Origin: Rickettsiaceae bacterium H1
Lineage (GTDB): Bacteria; Pseudomonadota; Alphaproteobacteria; Rickettsiales; Anaplasmataceae
DNA: 64,000 nucleotides
NCBI GenBank assembly: GCA_018101195.1
Contig: JACDQH010000002.1
Span: 124,001-188,000, forward strand
Direction of reading: 5' to 3'
A program made the translations under genes and the position numbers. This document shows positions 1 to 9,168 of the stretch, one piece after another; the first letter of the stretch is position 1, and the number at the start of each line of letters is the position of its first letter. The notes under the pieces were generated by a model that searched no databases, was not told where the DNA came from, and was given only the letters and a program-made list of their open reading frames with translations.

Positions 1-1
1 G

Positions 2-832
2 TTTACTCCGCTTTTGATTATTCCTTTTGTATCTTTGATTTATTTTGATCCTGAGAATTTAACCTTAAGCAACTTTTTTGAAGGTTATGGTTCTTCCGAA
101 TTATTGAGTAGAGTCACCTTAATTACTCTATGGGGATTTATCGGATTAGAAGCTGCTACTACTCCCGCTAACTCTGTAATTAACCCGAAGAGAAATATAC
201 CGCTGGCAGTGGTTTTCGGTACAATATCTGTTGCCGTTGTTTATTTGGTAAACAGCCTTGGTGTTATGGGAGTAGTACCGGGTAATGAATTACAAAATTC
301 CGGTGCACCTTATGTAGAAGCTACTCAATATGTTTTTGGAGGAAATTGGTATGTTATTGTTTCTCTTATTGCTTCTATTGTTTGTTTTAGCTCTCTTAAT
401 GCCTGGGTTCTTACTAGCGGACAAATAGCTTTAGGACTGTCGGAAGACGGTTTGATGCCTGAAATTTTTGCAAAGAAAAATTCTCATAATGCTCCTCATT
501 TAGCTTTAATAATTAGTGGATTAGGTATTATACCTTTATTATTTTTAACAAATGCACCCAGTTTTGCCAAACAAATCTCTTCGATAATAGAATTTTCGGT
601 TGTGGCATTTTTATTTGTATATGTGATATCCGTTTTAAGTTTTTTATACATTCAAATAAAAAAAGGATTTTTGTATCGGATAAAAACTATTATAGGAATA
701 TTTGCTTTGATATTTTGTTGTTGGGTTATTTTTAATACTGATGTAAAAGTTTTGCTTATAGCAAGCTTTTTTGTTTTTAGCGGAGTACCTTTATATATAT
801 TTAGTATAAAGAATAAATCTTTTAATAAATAA
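2..832 (+). CDS. APC-family amino acid/polyamine permease (C-terminal part, cut by window edge)
   Basis: The frame is open to the left edge, so the N-terminus lies outside the window. About 275 residues are visible with several hydrophobic helices. The segment GFIGLEAATTPA and the later helices resemble the second half of basic amino acid/polyamine antiporters of the APC superfamily (PotE/AdiC-like). Such carriers sit in the inner membrane and exchange or import cationic amino acids or polyamines; the substrate cannot be read here. An internal TTG at position 14 is unlikely to be the true start because coding continues upstream of it. The family is clear; the antiporter versus importer role is inference. 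Confidence 0.85.
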   Translation, partial: FTPLLIIPFVSLIYFDPENLTLSNFFEGYGSSELLSRVTLITLWGFIGLEAATTPANSVINPKRNIPLAVVFGTISVAVVYLVNSLGVMGVVPGNELQNSGAPYVEATQYVFGGNWYVIVSLIASIVCFSSLNAWVLTSGQIALGLSEDGLMPEIFAKKNSHNAPHLALIISGLGIIPLLFLTNAPSFAKQISSIIEFSVVAFLFVYVISVLSFLYIQIKKGFLYRIKTIIGIFALIFCCWVIFNTDVKVLLIASFFVFSGVPLYIFSIKNKSFNK

Positions 833-904
833 AAAAGTAATTTAATTATTGTTTTTTTGATCTTTCAGTATATTCTCTAATTTATAACCGAGGAAAAGAG
901 TTTT

Positions 905-2377
905 ATGTCAAAAAAATTAATTAGATTATTGGTATTAACTTATTTTGTATTTTCTTTGCAAGTTTATGCCGAAGATAATACTGGTATGACATCTAAATTA
1001 TACGACTCTATGCTTAATGATAACGTACCGAGTATATCCGGGTTAAATTTATTTTTCACTAAAATGCCCAAAGGAGGAGATTTGCATCATCATTATATGG
1101 GAACGATATATGCCGAAACTTATTTGGATTGGGTAAAGCAACAAGATTATAGGATTAATAGTTGTGATTTTGCAGTTGTAAAACGAGATTTTAAAGGTTT
1201 AACACGGGGCTGTAAATTATTAACAGTTGCTCAGCTTGAAAAACAACCTGCTTTTTATAGAGAAGTGCTTATGAAGTGGTCCGTAAAAGATTTTTCCAAT
1301 CATTTTCATATGCAATTAACTCCTGATCTTTCTTTTTTCAATACTTTTCTTAAATTTACTTCAGTTGCTCTGGAACAAATAAAACTGGGATTTGAAGTAC
1401 TGAAGAAGCGTGCTTTACAAGAAAATGTTACATATATTGAAACTATGATAGATAACCTTTTTTATTCTGTTGATTATTTTTCTGAACAAGAGAGAGTTAA
1501 CTTTAATAATTTACTGAAAAATAGTAAATCTCAGAGGGAAGTAAATGCAGTACTTAAAAAAATCACAGGTGTTGCATTGAAAAATACTAAATTCAACATG
1601 GAAATAGATAAAATGGTGAACATGTTAGAGAAAAATCACCAGGGCATAGATGATGAGAATTATTTAATGAGATATCAGTTAGTTGCATATAGAAATTTAG
1701 AACCGTTAGATGTGTTCATACAGTTATTTACAAGTTATTTGATCTCTCAAAAATCACCTATCGTTGTTGGTGTAAATATTGTAGGAGCGGAGAATTACAC
1801 TATTGCTCTGGAGGATTATACGTTACATATGCAAATGTATAATTACTTGTCTGATAAGTATCCAACGGTGAATAAAGCTTTACATGCTGGCGAGCTAGTA
1901 TTAGGTATGGTAGCACCTAAAGATTTAACTTTTCATATCGAACAAGCAATAAATATTGCTAAAGCGCAAAGGATAGGTCATGGGATTGATTTATCATATG
2001 AACAAGATTCTTTATCTGTATTAGATACCATGAAAAAGAATAATGTACCTGTCGAAATAAACCTTACCAGTAATGAATTTATTTTAGGTATTAAAAGTCA
2101 AGAACACCCTTATCTTCTTTACTCGTCTTATGGTGTTCCTGTTGTTATATCTACGGATGATTCGGGTGTTCTCAGAAATAACTTAACTCATGAATACGTC
2201 TTACTTGCAAGTAGGTATAAGCCATCTTATTCAACGATAAAACAATATGTTTATAATAGTATTGAATACTCGTTCTTACAACCGGAGGAAAAAATGCTGT
2301 TAAAGAATAAGTTGGATAAAAAATTTGTTGATTTCGAAGCGGAAATGGCAAACTTATATGATAAAATGCATTACTAA
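905..2377 (+). CDS. Secreted adenosine deaminase (ADGF-like)
   Basis: The 490-residue product starts with a signal peptide (about residues 1-22, cleavage near VYA/ED), so it is probably periplasmic or exported. It has the metal-dependent adenosine deaminase signatures: GDLHHHYMG near residue 60 for the metal-binding His pair, HAGE near 326 for the catalytic Glu, GHGIDL near 358 and STDDSG near 415. The extended N-terminal region and the signal peptide fit the ADGF/secreted branch better than the short cytosolic enzyme. The reaction would be adenosine to inosine plus ammonia. GAGGAAAAGAG lies just upstream of the ATG. A purine-scavenging or host-directed role is inference. Confidence 0.85.
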   Translation: MSKKLIRLLVLTYFVFSLQVYAEDNTGMTSKLYDSMLNDNVPSISGLNLFFTKMPKGGDLHHHYMGTIYAETYLDWVKQQDYRINSCDFAVVKRDFKGLTRGCKLLTVAQLEKQPAFYREVLMKWSVKDFSNHFHMQLTPDLSFFNTFLKFTSVALEQIKLGFEVLKKRALQENVTYIETMIDNLFYSVDYFSEQERVNFNNLLKNSKSQREVNAVLKKITGVALKNTKFNMEIDKMVNMLEKNHQGIDDENYLMRYQLVAYRNLEPLDVFIQLFTSYLISQKSPIVVGVNIVGAENYTIALEDYTLHMQMYNYLSDKYPTVNKALHAGELVLGMVAPKDLTFHIEQAINIAKAQRIGHGIDLSYEQDSLSVLDTMKKNNVPVEINLTSNEFILGIKSQEHPYLLYSSYGVPVVISTDDSGVLRNNLTHEYVLLASRYKPSYSTIKQYVYNSIEYSFLQPEEKMLLKNKLDKKFVDFEAEMANLYDKMHY

Positions 2378-2381
2378 GCAC

Positions 2382-2690
2382 TTACCAAGCAACGTTGATA
2401 TCGATTTTAAGTAGCTCGTCTTTTAGTAAATTAAACAGATTTTTTTGTGTTTTATTGGTCCATTCACCGGTTATCGAATCAAACCTAAAATGATGAGCTC
2501 CGCTTATCGGCGAAGATAACCATAATTCTTTCATCGGTGAGTTTTTATTTAAAATGTATTTTCCCTTTATTGTTTCTATTGTTAATACCCCTTCTTCATA
2601 TTCTATTTCTAAAGAATAATTTTTATCGGCTTTTTCTATATCGTCGCTAATTTGAAGAATTGTTTTCTCGGTTAAACTGTCGAAACTCAT
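2382..2690 (-). CDS. cyaY: Frataxin-like iron-sulfur protein CyaY
   Basis: The 102-residue product matches CyaY/frataxin length. It has an acidic N-terminal helix followed by the beta-sheet core, including GVLTIE, KYILNKNSP and the Trp-containing ELWLSSPISG. Frataxins bind iron and modulate the IscS/IscU machine during Fe-S cluster assembly in the cytosol. It converges with the adenosine deaminase gene, whose stop lies 4 nt away, and is divergent from dusB. Nothing looks truncated. Confidence 0.9.
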   Translation of the reverse strand: MSFDSLTEKTILQISDDIEKADKNYSLEIEYEEGVLTIETIKGKYILNKNSPMKELWLSSPISGAHHFRFDSITGEWTNKTQKNLFNLLKDELLKIDINVAW

Positions 2691-2748
2691 GAGTTATGCT
2701 ATTATACTAAGCTAAATTTTTATTATATTTTTACTTTGAGTACAAGTA

Positions 2749-3717
2749 ATGATTAAAGTCGGCGATTTTACATTGGATAATCGTGTTATTTTAGCACCTA
2801 TGTCGGGTGTGACCGATATGCCTTTTCGCAAATTGGTGAAAAGTTTGGGTGCCGGCTTGGTTGTGTCCGAAATGATAGCTAGTCGTGCTATGATTATGCA
2901 AACTAAAGAAAGCATAAAAAAAGCGAAAATTTCGGATTTGGAAGATTTAACTTCAATACAATTAGCCGGTTTTGAGCCTGATGTGATGGCGGAAGCAGCA
3001 AAACTTAATGAGGATAGAGGGGCTAAAATTATTGATATTAATTTTGGTTGTCCCGTAAAAAAAGTGGTAAACGGTTACGCCGGTTCGGCATTAATGCGTG
3101 ATGAGAAAAAAGCAAATTTGATATTGCAAGCGGTGGTAAATGCGGTAAAAATTCCGGTGACGTTAAAAATGCGCACTGGTTGGGATCATAATAATCTTAA
3201 TGCTCCGAGATTAGCTAAAATTGCCGAAGAAGTGGGAATAAAAATGATTACCGTTCACGGGCGAACTCGTTGCCAAATGTATCGTGGCACAGCGGATTGG
3301 AGTTTTGTAAAAAAGGTGAAAGAAAAAGTTTCTATTCCCGTGATAGTAAACGGGGACATAAAAACTTTCGACGATATTAAATGGGCACTTGATGCTTCGG
3401 AAGCTGATGGTATTATGATAGGTCGTGGAGTTTACGGCAAACCTTGGTTTATTAATCAAGCTGCTAATTTTTTAAGTACCGGAAAAGTGATAAACGAACC
3501 TTTACCCGAAGAAAAATTAAAAATTATTTTGCAGCATTATGATGAAATAATCGATCATTATGGCGAATGCGCCGGAGTAAAGATGGGCAGAAAACACATT
3601 TCGTGGTATAGCTGTGGTATTCCTAATTCGGCTGCTTTTCGCTGTCGCATGAATAATGCTACTTCTGCACGAGAAGTAAAGAGCTTGATGATAGATTTAA
3701 TGACTATTAAAGCTTAA
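2749..3717 (+). CDS. dusB: tRNA-dihydrouridine synthase B
   Basis: The 322-residue product has the Dus TIM barrel in order: [12 protein letters not shown] near the N-terminus, the family signature INFGCPVKK around residue 98, TLKMRTGW around 140, VHGRTR around 167 and DGIMIGRG around 222. It uses FMN and NADPH to reduce uridine in the tRNA D-loop. The GCP...AGSALM context fits DusB. The ATG at 2749 is chosen because it begins directly before the conserved core. The gene is intact. It converges on the shikimate kinase gene, 10 bp from that gene's stop. Confidence 0.95.
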   Translation: MIKVGDFTLDNRVILAPMSGVTDMPFRKLVKSLGAGLVVSEMIASRAMIMQTKESIKKAKISDLEDLTSIQLAGFEPDVMAEAAKLNEDRGAKIIDINFGCPVKKVVNGYAGSALMRDEKKANLILQAVVNAVKIPVTLKMRTGWDHNNLNAPRLAKIAEEVGIKMITVHGRTRCQMYRGTADWSFVKKVKEKVSIPVIVNGDIKTFDDIKWALDASEADGIMIGRGVYGKPWFINQAANFLSTGKVINEPLPEEKLKIILQHYDEIIDHYGECAGVKMGRKHISWYSCGIPNSAAFRCRMNNATSAREVKSLMIDLMTIKA

Positions 3718-3727
3718 GTTGAATTTT

Positions 3728-4207
3728 TTACATCGAAGTAAAGATTTTTAATGCTATTTCCTTCGAGGTTAACTCGTCGCAATCAATGTGCATTTTTGCT
3801 TGTTCATATATTTTATTTCTGTGTTCAAAAAATTCTTTATCGAGTGAACTGGCTAACGGGCGATTGCTATTTTTTATTCTGCGTAAAATTGTTTTAAAAT
3901 TATTTTTTAGCCATATCGTATATGTTTGTTGTAATAATAAAGAGCGAGTATTTTTTTGTATAAATGCTCCTCCTCCTGTTGAAATTATACAATCCGTGTT
4001 GTTTTTGATTAAATCACATGTTATTTGATATTCTAATTTTCTAAAATGCTTTTCACCATAAATTCGAAATATTTCTGGTACGGATATTTTGCTTTCTATA
4101 ATTTTATCCGTGTCAAAATGTGTTTTTTTGTTGATTAAGCTTAATTCTTTAGCGATAGTGCTCTTGCCCGAGCCCATTATTCCTATTAGGCTAATTATTG
4201 TCGGCAC
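3728..4207 (-). CDS. aroK: Shikimate kinase
   Basis: The 159-residue protein has the shikimate kinase layout: P-loop GIMGSGKST at about residues 9-17, the substrate-binding HFDTD near 31-35, FRKLE near 55, the glycine-rich STGGGA near 76 and the RPL motif near 115. It phosphorylates shikimate with ATP. Length is normal or slightly short. No other shikimate-pathway gene is visible in the window, so whether the route is complete cannot be judged. The motif set favours AroK over the related gluconate kinases. Confidence 0.88.
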   Translation of the reverse strand: MPTIISLIGIMGSGKSTIAKELSLINKKTHFDTDKIIESKISVPEIFRIYGEKHFRKLEYQITCDLIKNNTDCIISTGGGAFIQKNTRSLLLQQTYTIWLKNNFKTILRRIKNSNRPLASSLDKEFFEHRNKIYEQAKMHIDCDELTSKEIALKIFTSM

Positions 4208-4241
4208 AATTTTTATTTATAAGGATATGTATTATTATAAA

Positions 4242-4379
4242 ATGAAAAAAAGAAGACGTAAAATTAAGATTTGGATTGTCATTATAGCTATAGCATTATT
4301 TGCTTATCTGTTGTTCGTGAACGTAAAAATTACACCAAATCTTGTCGAAAAAAAGATAGACATAGATTTTAGTAAGTAG
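4242..4379 (+). CDS. Small basic single-span membrane protein (45 aa)
   Basis: This short frame encodes a lysine/arginine-rich N-terminus (MKKRRRKIK) followed by one hydrophobic helix (about residues 9-27) and a short charged tail. An AAGGA element at 4221-4225 could serve the ATG at 4242, or an in-frame ATG at 4227 that would add five residues. It sits between aroK (divergent) and a multi-span membrane protein gene on the same strand. No family is recognised. Being coding is likely but not proven. Confidence 0.45.
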   Translation: MKKRRRKIKIWIVIIAIALFAYLLFVNVKITPNLVEKKIDIDFSK

Positions 4380-4412
4380 TGTTATCATCTTAGATTATTT
4401 TGTAATTAGTGA

Positions 4413-4802
4413 GTGTCCGGAAATATATATATAAAATTATTTTTTGATAATTTTTTATTTATGTCTTTACTACCTATTCATAAGCCTTGGGTTTTTTTAG
4501 TAATGAGAGATTTCGGTTTTTACGATTATAATCTTATGCTTGTATGTGCTATCTTGGGGGCGTTTTTAGGTAGTATGCTTAGTTATGCATTTGGGTTTAT
4601 CTCCGGATTTCTTAGTAAAAATCGTTTATCGAATAATAAGTATGTACGCATTTTAATTGTTAACGGCATTTTTTGTATTGGTTGGATCAATGTGATTGGT
4701 TCTTTTTTCTGTTTTATTAGCGGTTATATGAACATAAAGTTGCGTTATGTTATACCAGGTATGATAATTTCACATCTTTTTTATTATCTGATTTTAGTTT
4801 AA
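4413..4802 (+). CDS. Multi-span membrane protein, possibly DedA/VTT-like
   Basis: The product of about 129 residues has a hydrophobic N-terminal segment ending in LLPIHKPWVFLVMRDFGF, a glycine-rich helix (ILGAFLGSMLSYAFGFISG) and two more hydrophobic helices. The layout recalls small DedA/VTT (YqaA-like) membrane proteins, but sequence support by eye is weak. The start is uncertain: the first possible codon is GTG at 4413, and an ATG follows at about residue 17. It ends 5 nt before nadE, so the two are probably co-transcribed. It may be N-terminally shortened. Confidence 0.55.
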   Translation: MSGNIYIKLFFDNFLFMSLLPIHKPWVFLVMRDFGFYDYNLMLVCAILGAFLGSMLSYAFGFISGFLSKNRLSNNKYVRILIVNGIFCIGWINVIGSFFCFISGYMNIKLRYVIPGMIISHLFYYLILV

Positions 4803-4807
4803 GGGTT

Positions 4808-5620
4808 ATGGAACAAGGAAAATATTCTATCTTAATGAATTCTTTGCGTGAATACGTAAATGCTAATAATTTTGCCGGAATAGTTTTGGGATTATCCGGC
4901 GGAATTGATTCGGCACTTTCTATGGTTATTGCTGCCGATGCATTGGGCAGTGATAAAGTTCATTCTGTAATGATGCCTTCGCAGTATACGAGTAAGGATA
5001 GTGTTAACGATGCGCAACAGTGTGCGGAAATTTCCCAAGTAAAATTTAATAATATGGCAATAGACGAATTTTATTCACCGATTTTAAATAAGGTAAAATT
5101 GGTGCTTGATGAAGAATTAAACGGCCTCACGCAAGAAAATATTCAAGCAAGAATAAGAGCGGTGATTTTGATGACTATTAGCAATCAAACAAATAAGGTG
5201 CTACTTGCTACCGGTAATAAATCGGAAGCGTATACTGGATATTGTACGTTGTATGGAGATACTTGTGGGGGATATGCAATTTTACGAGATGTGTATAAAA
5301 CCGAAGTATATAGGCTTAGTCGATGGCGAAATAATAATATTCCGGACGGTGCGTTAAATAATAAATCGGCGGTTATTCCCGATAACATTTTAACAAAAGC
5401 ACCATCGGCAGAACTAAAACATTATCAAAAAGACAGTGATAATTTGCCCGATTATCACATTCTCGATCGAATTTTATCTATGTTAATAGAACGAAAAATG
5501 TCAATAGACGAGATTATTGGCCAAGGTTATGACTCGGATATAGTCAAAAAAATAGCGGAATTATATAAAAAATCGGCATATAAAAGAGATCAATCTCCGT
5601 CTGGACCGAAAATATCTTGA
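4808..5620 (+). CDS. nadE: NAD+ synthetase (synthetase domain only)
   Basis: The 270-residue enzyme has the ATP-pyrophosphatase loop SGGIDS at residues 30-35, NKSEAYTGYCTLYGD in the NAD-synthetase core and the substrate-binding RDVYKTEVYRLSRWRN. It would convert deamido-NAD+ to NAD+. The core sequence resembles the synthetase half of glutamine-dependent NadE enzymes, yet the roughly 250-residue N-terminal nitrilase-type amidotransferase domain is absent and the upstream DNA does not encode it. It would therefore have to use free ammonia. The ATG lies 5 nt after the membrane-protein gene and 2 nt separate its stop from the next ATG. Confidence 0.92.
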   Translation: MEQGKYSILMNSLREYVNANNFAGIVLGLSGGIDSALSMVIAADALGSDKVHSVMMPSQYTSKDSVNDAQQCAEISQVKFNNMAIDEFYSPILNKVKLVLDEELNGLTQENIQARIRAVILMTISNQTNKVLLATGNKSEAYTGYCTLYGDTCGGYAILRDVYKTEVYRLSRWRNNNIPDGALNNKSAVIPDNILTKAPSAELKHYQKDSDNLPDYHILDRILSMLIERKMSIDEIIGQGYDSDIVKKIAELYKKSAYKRDQSPSGPKIS

Positions 5621-5622
5621 TT

Positions 5623-6126
5623 ATGAAATTAGATAGGGCTTTTTTTGCCCGTAATACGCTAATCGTAGCGCAGAAATTGCTTGGTAAGAAGCTTTTTTAT
5701 AATGGTAAAAACGGCATTATCACCGAAACGGAGGCATACATCGGTACCGATGACCCAGCGTGTCATGCTCGGTTTGGCATGACCAAGCGTAATAAAGTAA
5801 TGTTTGGACAAGCAGGTTACACTTATGTTTACCTGATATACGGTATGTATTATTGTCTGAATTTCGTTACCGAATCGGTTGATTTTCCTGCCGCAGTATT
5901 AATACGGGGAGTAATGGCAGATAAAAAGCATTATGACGGTCCCGGAAAGTTGTGTAGATATTATAATATTTCTACCGAACAAAATAATCTCGATATTATC
6001 GATAATGATAATTTTTATTTAAGCGATACCGAAGAAATTGATCATAATTTTATTCGTACTTCTAGAATCGGTATAAAAAACGGTGTGGATAAGCTCTGGA
6101 GGTTTGTTATTACGGATTATGCTTGA
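5623..6126 (+). CDS. mpg: 3-methyladenine DNA glycosylase (AAG/Mpg family)
   Basis: The 167-residue product starts at the ATG 2 nt after the nadE stop. It carries the AAG signatures: LARFFARN-like N-terminus (RAFFARNTL), ITETEAYIGTDDPACHA near residues 35-50, GYTYVYLIYGMYYCLNFV near 70-85 and VLIRGV near 98. These enzymes excise alkylated and deaminated purines in base-excision repair. The length is slightly below that of typical bacterial members. It is probably translationally linked to nadE. Confidence 0.9.
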   Translation: MKLDRAFFARNTLIVAQKLLGKKLFYNGKNGIITETEAYIGTDDPACHARFGMTKRNKVMFGQAGYTYVYLIYGMYYCLNFVTESVDFPAAVLIRGVMADKKHYDGPGKLCRYYNISTEQNNLDIIDNDNFYLSDTEEIDHNFIRTSRIGIKNGVDKLWRFVITDYA

Positions 6127-6199
6127 TCTTGTTAACAATTTGTTAACTATTCTTTTTCTATAAGCTGATTATTATCTATGGTTGTATAAATATATAAAA

Positions 6200-8238
6200 A
6201 TGCAATTGGCGCATAATTACATAGAAAAAGTCGGCAATTACAAAGATATAATTTTTGCCGTAGCTATAGTTTTTATCCTTTCGATACTGTTACTTCCGGT
6301 TTCTTCATTTGCTATCGATTTTCTCTTCAGTTTATCTATCGCTTTTAGCATAATGATTTTAATGACGGTGCTTTTTTATCGACAAATCGCTAGATTTAAA
6401 CTCTTTTCCTTCGATATTGTTAATTATCACAATGATGAGGTTGGCTTTAAATATCGCCTCGACACGACTGATATTATCAAAAGGGCATATCGGGACTGCG
6501 GCGGCAGGTCATATAATCGAATCTTTCGGGATTTTCGTTATGCAGGGATCGTTGATTATCGGGATAATGGTGTTTGCAATACTTACTATAATTAATTTTG
6601 TCGTTATCACCAAAGGTTCTGGTAGAATTGCTGAAGTATCGGCAAGATTTAGTTTGGGATGCTATGCCAGGAAAACAAATGGCTATAGATGCCGATCTTT
6701 CGTCGGGAATAATAAACGATAAAGAAGCAAAAGAGCGAAGAAAAGAATTGGAAACGGAAAGTACGTTCTTCGGTGCTATGGACGGTGCAAGTAAATTTGT
6801 ACGCGGCGATGCAATCGCAGGTATTTTAATTATATTTATAAACTTTATCGCCGGTATGATAATCAGGGTTTTGCAACGCGGGATGGATTTTGATAAAGCA
6901 ATACATACTTATACCATTCTTACGATTGGTGACGGATTGATTTCCCAAATTCCAGCGCTCGTTATCTCGGTGGCTGCAGGGTTATTAGTAACGAAATCCG
7001 GGACAAGCGGTTCGGCCGATAAAGCTATTATGGCACAATTAAGTAAGTATCCCAAAGCATTAGTGATGACGGCGGCATTTTTATTAATGATTGCTTTGGT
7101 ACCTGGGATGCCGACAATGCCGTTTTTAATTTTAGGTGTTTTAACCGGAGGAATATCTTATTTAATTCATAATTTGCAAAAAGAAACCATTGCCGATGAC
7201 GAAATAACAACAAATGATAGTGAAACCAACGAGAATTCCGTTTCACAGAGTTTACAAATCGATTACGTGAAAATAGAACTGGGAGGAGGGCTGTTAACTT
7301 TTGCAGATGTTATTGCAGAAAATGTGAAAAAATTACGTAAAACGTTGGCTAACGAATTCGGTTTTGTTATTCCCATAGTGCGTATTAGAGATAATCTTTC
7401 GTTACCGTATAACAATTATTCTATTAAGATTAAAGAGTTTGTAAGCGGCTCGGGTAAAATTGAGACCGATATGTTAATGGTAATGAATCCTACTGGTAAA
7501 GCTATTGAAATAGAAGGAAAGAAAGAAAAGGACCCTACTTTCAACTTAGACGTAGTATGGATAAAAAAACATTTGAAAAAGGTTGCTATTGCTAAAGATT
7601 ACACCGTAGTCCAACCGCAAACAGTAATCACGACTCATTTAACCGAAATAATAAAAAACAGTATGCCCGAGCTAATAACATATAGTTCTACTCAAGCATT
7701 ACTAGACGAAATAGGGGAAGAACATAAAAAATTAGTTTCGGATGTCGTACCTAATAAGGTTGGAATTGGAGTAATACAGCACGTATTGCAAAAATTACTA
7801 TCGGAACATGTTTCCATAAAAGACTTACCTCTTATTTTAGAGGCCATAGCGGAAATATATCAATCGAACCAGAATATTATTTCGATTACTGAGCATGTTC
7901 GCTCTAATTTGGCTCGACAAATTAGTTTCAGTAACGTTAATAAAAACGGTTATATATCGGCTATATCACTGTCAAATAAATGGGAACAAATTTTTGCCGA
8001 AGGAATTACCGAAAGAAAATTAGCAATAGATCCAAGTAAAATTCAAGAATTTATTAATTCGATTAAATCCGTGTTCGATAAATATGCTTTAAAAGGAAAA
8101 TATCCAATATTACTTACTAGTGCAACCGTTAGGCCTTATATAAGGATGGTAATCGAACGATTTAGGCCGTCTTTGATAATTCTTGCGCAGAGCGAAATCC
8201 ATAATGCCGTTAAGGTAAAAACTTTTGGAAATATTTAA
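6200..8238 (+). pseudogene. flhA: flhA, flagellar export gate component, two frameshifts
   Basis: FlhA is the inner-membrane export gate of the flagellar type III apparatus. Three adjoining frames together give a full-length FlhA. The N-terminal helices begin at the ATG at 6200. The next block reads [20 protein letters not shown] through [20 protein letters not shown]. The long C-terminal part starts at [13 protein letters not shown] and runs to 8238. The first switch is explained by one extra T in the T6 run at 6372-6377, and the second by one extra G in the GGG at 6656-6658. The C-terminal 546-codon frame is clean. Either the gene is recently inactivated, the frame is restored by slippage, or these are assembly errors. 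Confidence 0.9.
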
Positions 8239-8317
8239 CAATTAAAAATAATATAATAATTTTTTCATTACTTATGTTGACATATTTAGATCTTGTTAAT
8301 TACACTGCGATTATATT

Positions 8318-9148
8318 ATGAGTTATCGGAGGAAAAGTAAAAAAGTCAAAATTAGCTAAAGGACGTCGATACGATTATATTCGGGGTGATCATGTCGAGC
8401 GACATCTTTTGGCAGTTAATTACCATTACAATCCGCATGTACACAATGTTGACTTATCTACTTCTTTTAATATATCGGTGTACGATCAAGGGGAATTAGG
8501 TTCATGTACCAGTAATGGACTTGCTTTTCTCATTCAATATTTGCAACATGCGCAACAAGCTAGCAAAGAAAACTTGGGAATTCCTTCCAGGTTGTTTATC
8601 TATTTTGATGAAAGGCTTATAGAGGGAAATATTGGCCAAGATGCTGGTGCTGCTATTATCGACGGAGTAAAAGTTTTAGGTGCGTTAGGGATATGTCCTG
8701 AAACTGTGTGGCCATATGTGATATAACTAAATTTGCCGTACCGCCAAGTGCAGATGCTTATAGTGAAGCCTTTAAGCATAAAGTGGTGTCATATGAATCA
8801 GTGCCACAAACATTGGAACATATTGTTTCTTGTTTGTGCGAAGGCTACCCGATTACTTTCGGTTTTCAAGTTTATGAAAGCTTCGAATCTGAAGAAATTG
8901 CCGAAACCGGTATTGTGAGAATGCCTGATACGGTTAATGAAAGATTGTTAGGTGGTCATTGCGTCGATATTGTTGGATATAATAAAGAAAAAGGATTTTT
9001 AGTAAGAAATTCTTGGGGAAAAGAATGGGGTATTAAAAATTCTCTTGAAATGCATTTGGGTCATGCTTGGTTTCCTAAAAAATTTATTTTAAATCCAGAA
9101 TTATGTAGCGAGTTTTATGTACTGAAAAAAATTGTTAACTTAGATTAG
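8318..9148 (+). pseudogene. Papain-like (C1A) cysteine protease, frameshifted
   Basis: Joined frames give a bacterial C1A peptidase of about 275 residues. The start would be the ATG at 8318 (MSYRRKSKK). One extra A in the A6 run at 8339-8344 moves to the frame reading KLAKGRRYDYIRGDH and on to YDQGELGSCTSNGLAF, which holds the catalytic Cys. A second break near 8716 (a TGTG, as if two bases were duplicated) leads to DITKFAVPPSADAY, GGHCVDIVGYN with the catalytic His and RNSWGKEWG with the Asn. All three active-site residues remain, so decay looks recent. No signal peptide is visible. A secreted virulence role is only inference. Confidence 0.75.
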
Positions 9149-9168
9149 GTAAACTTTTTTTTTATCGA

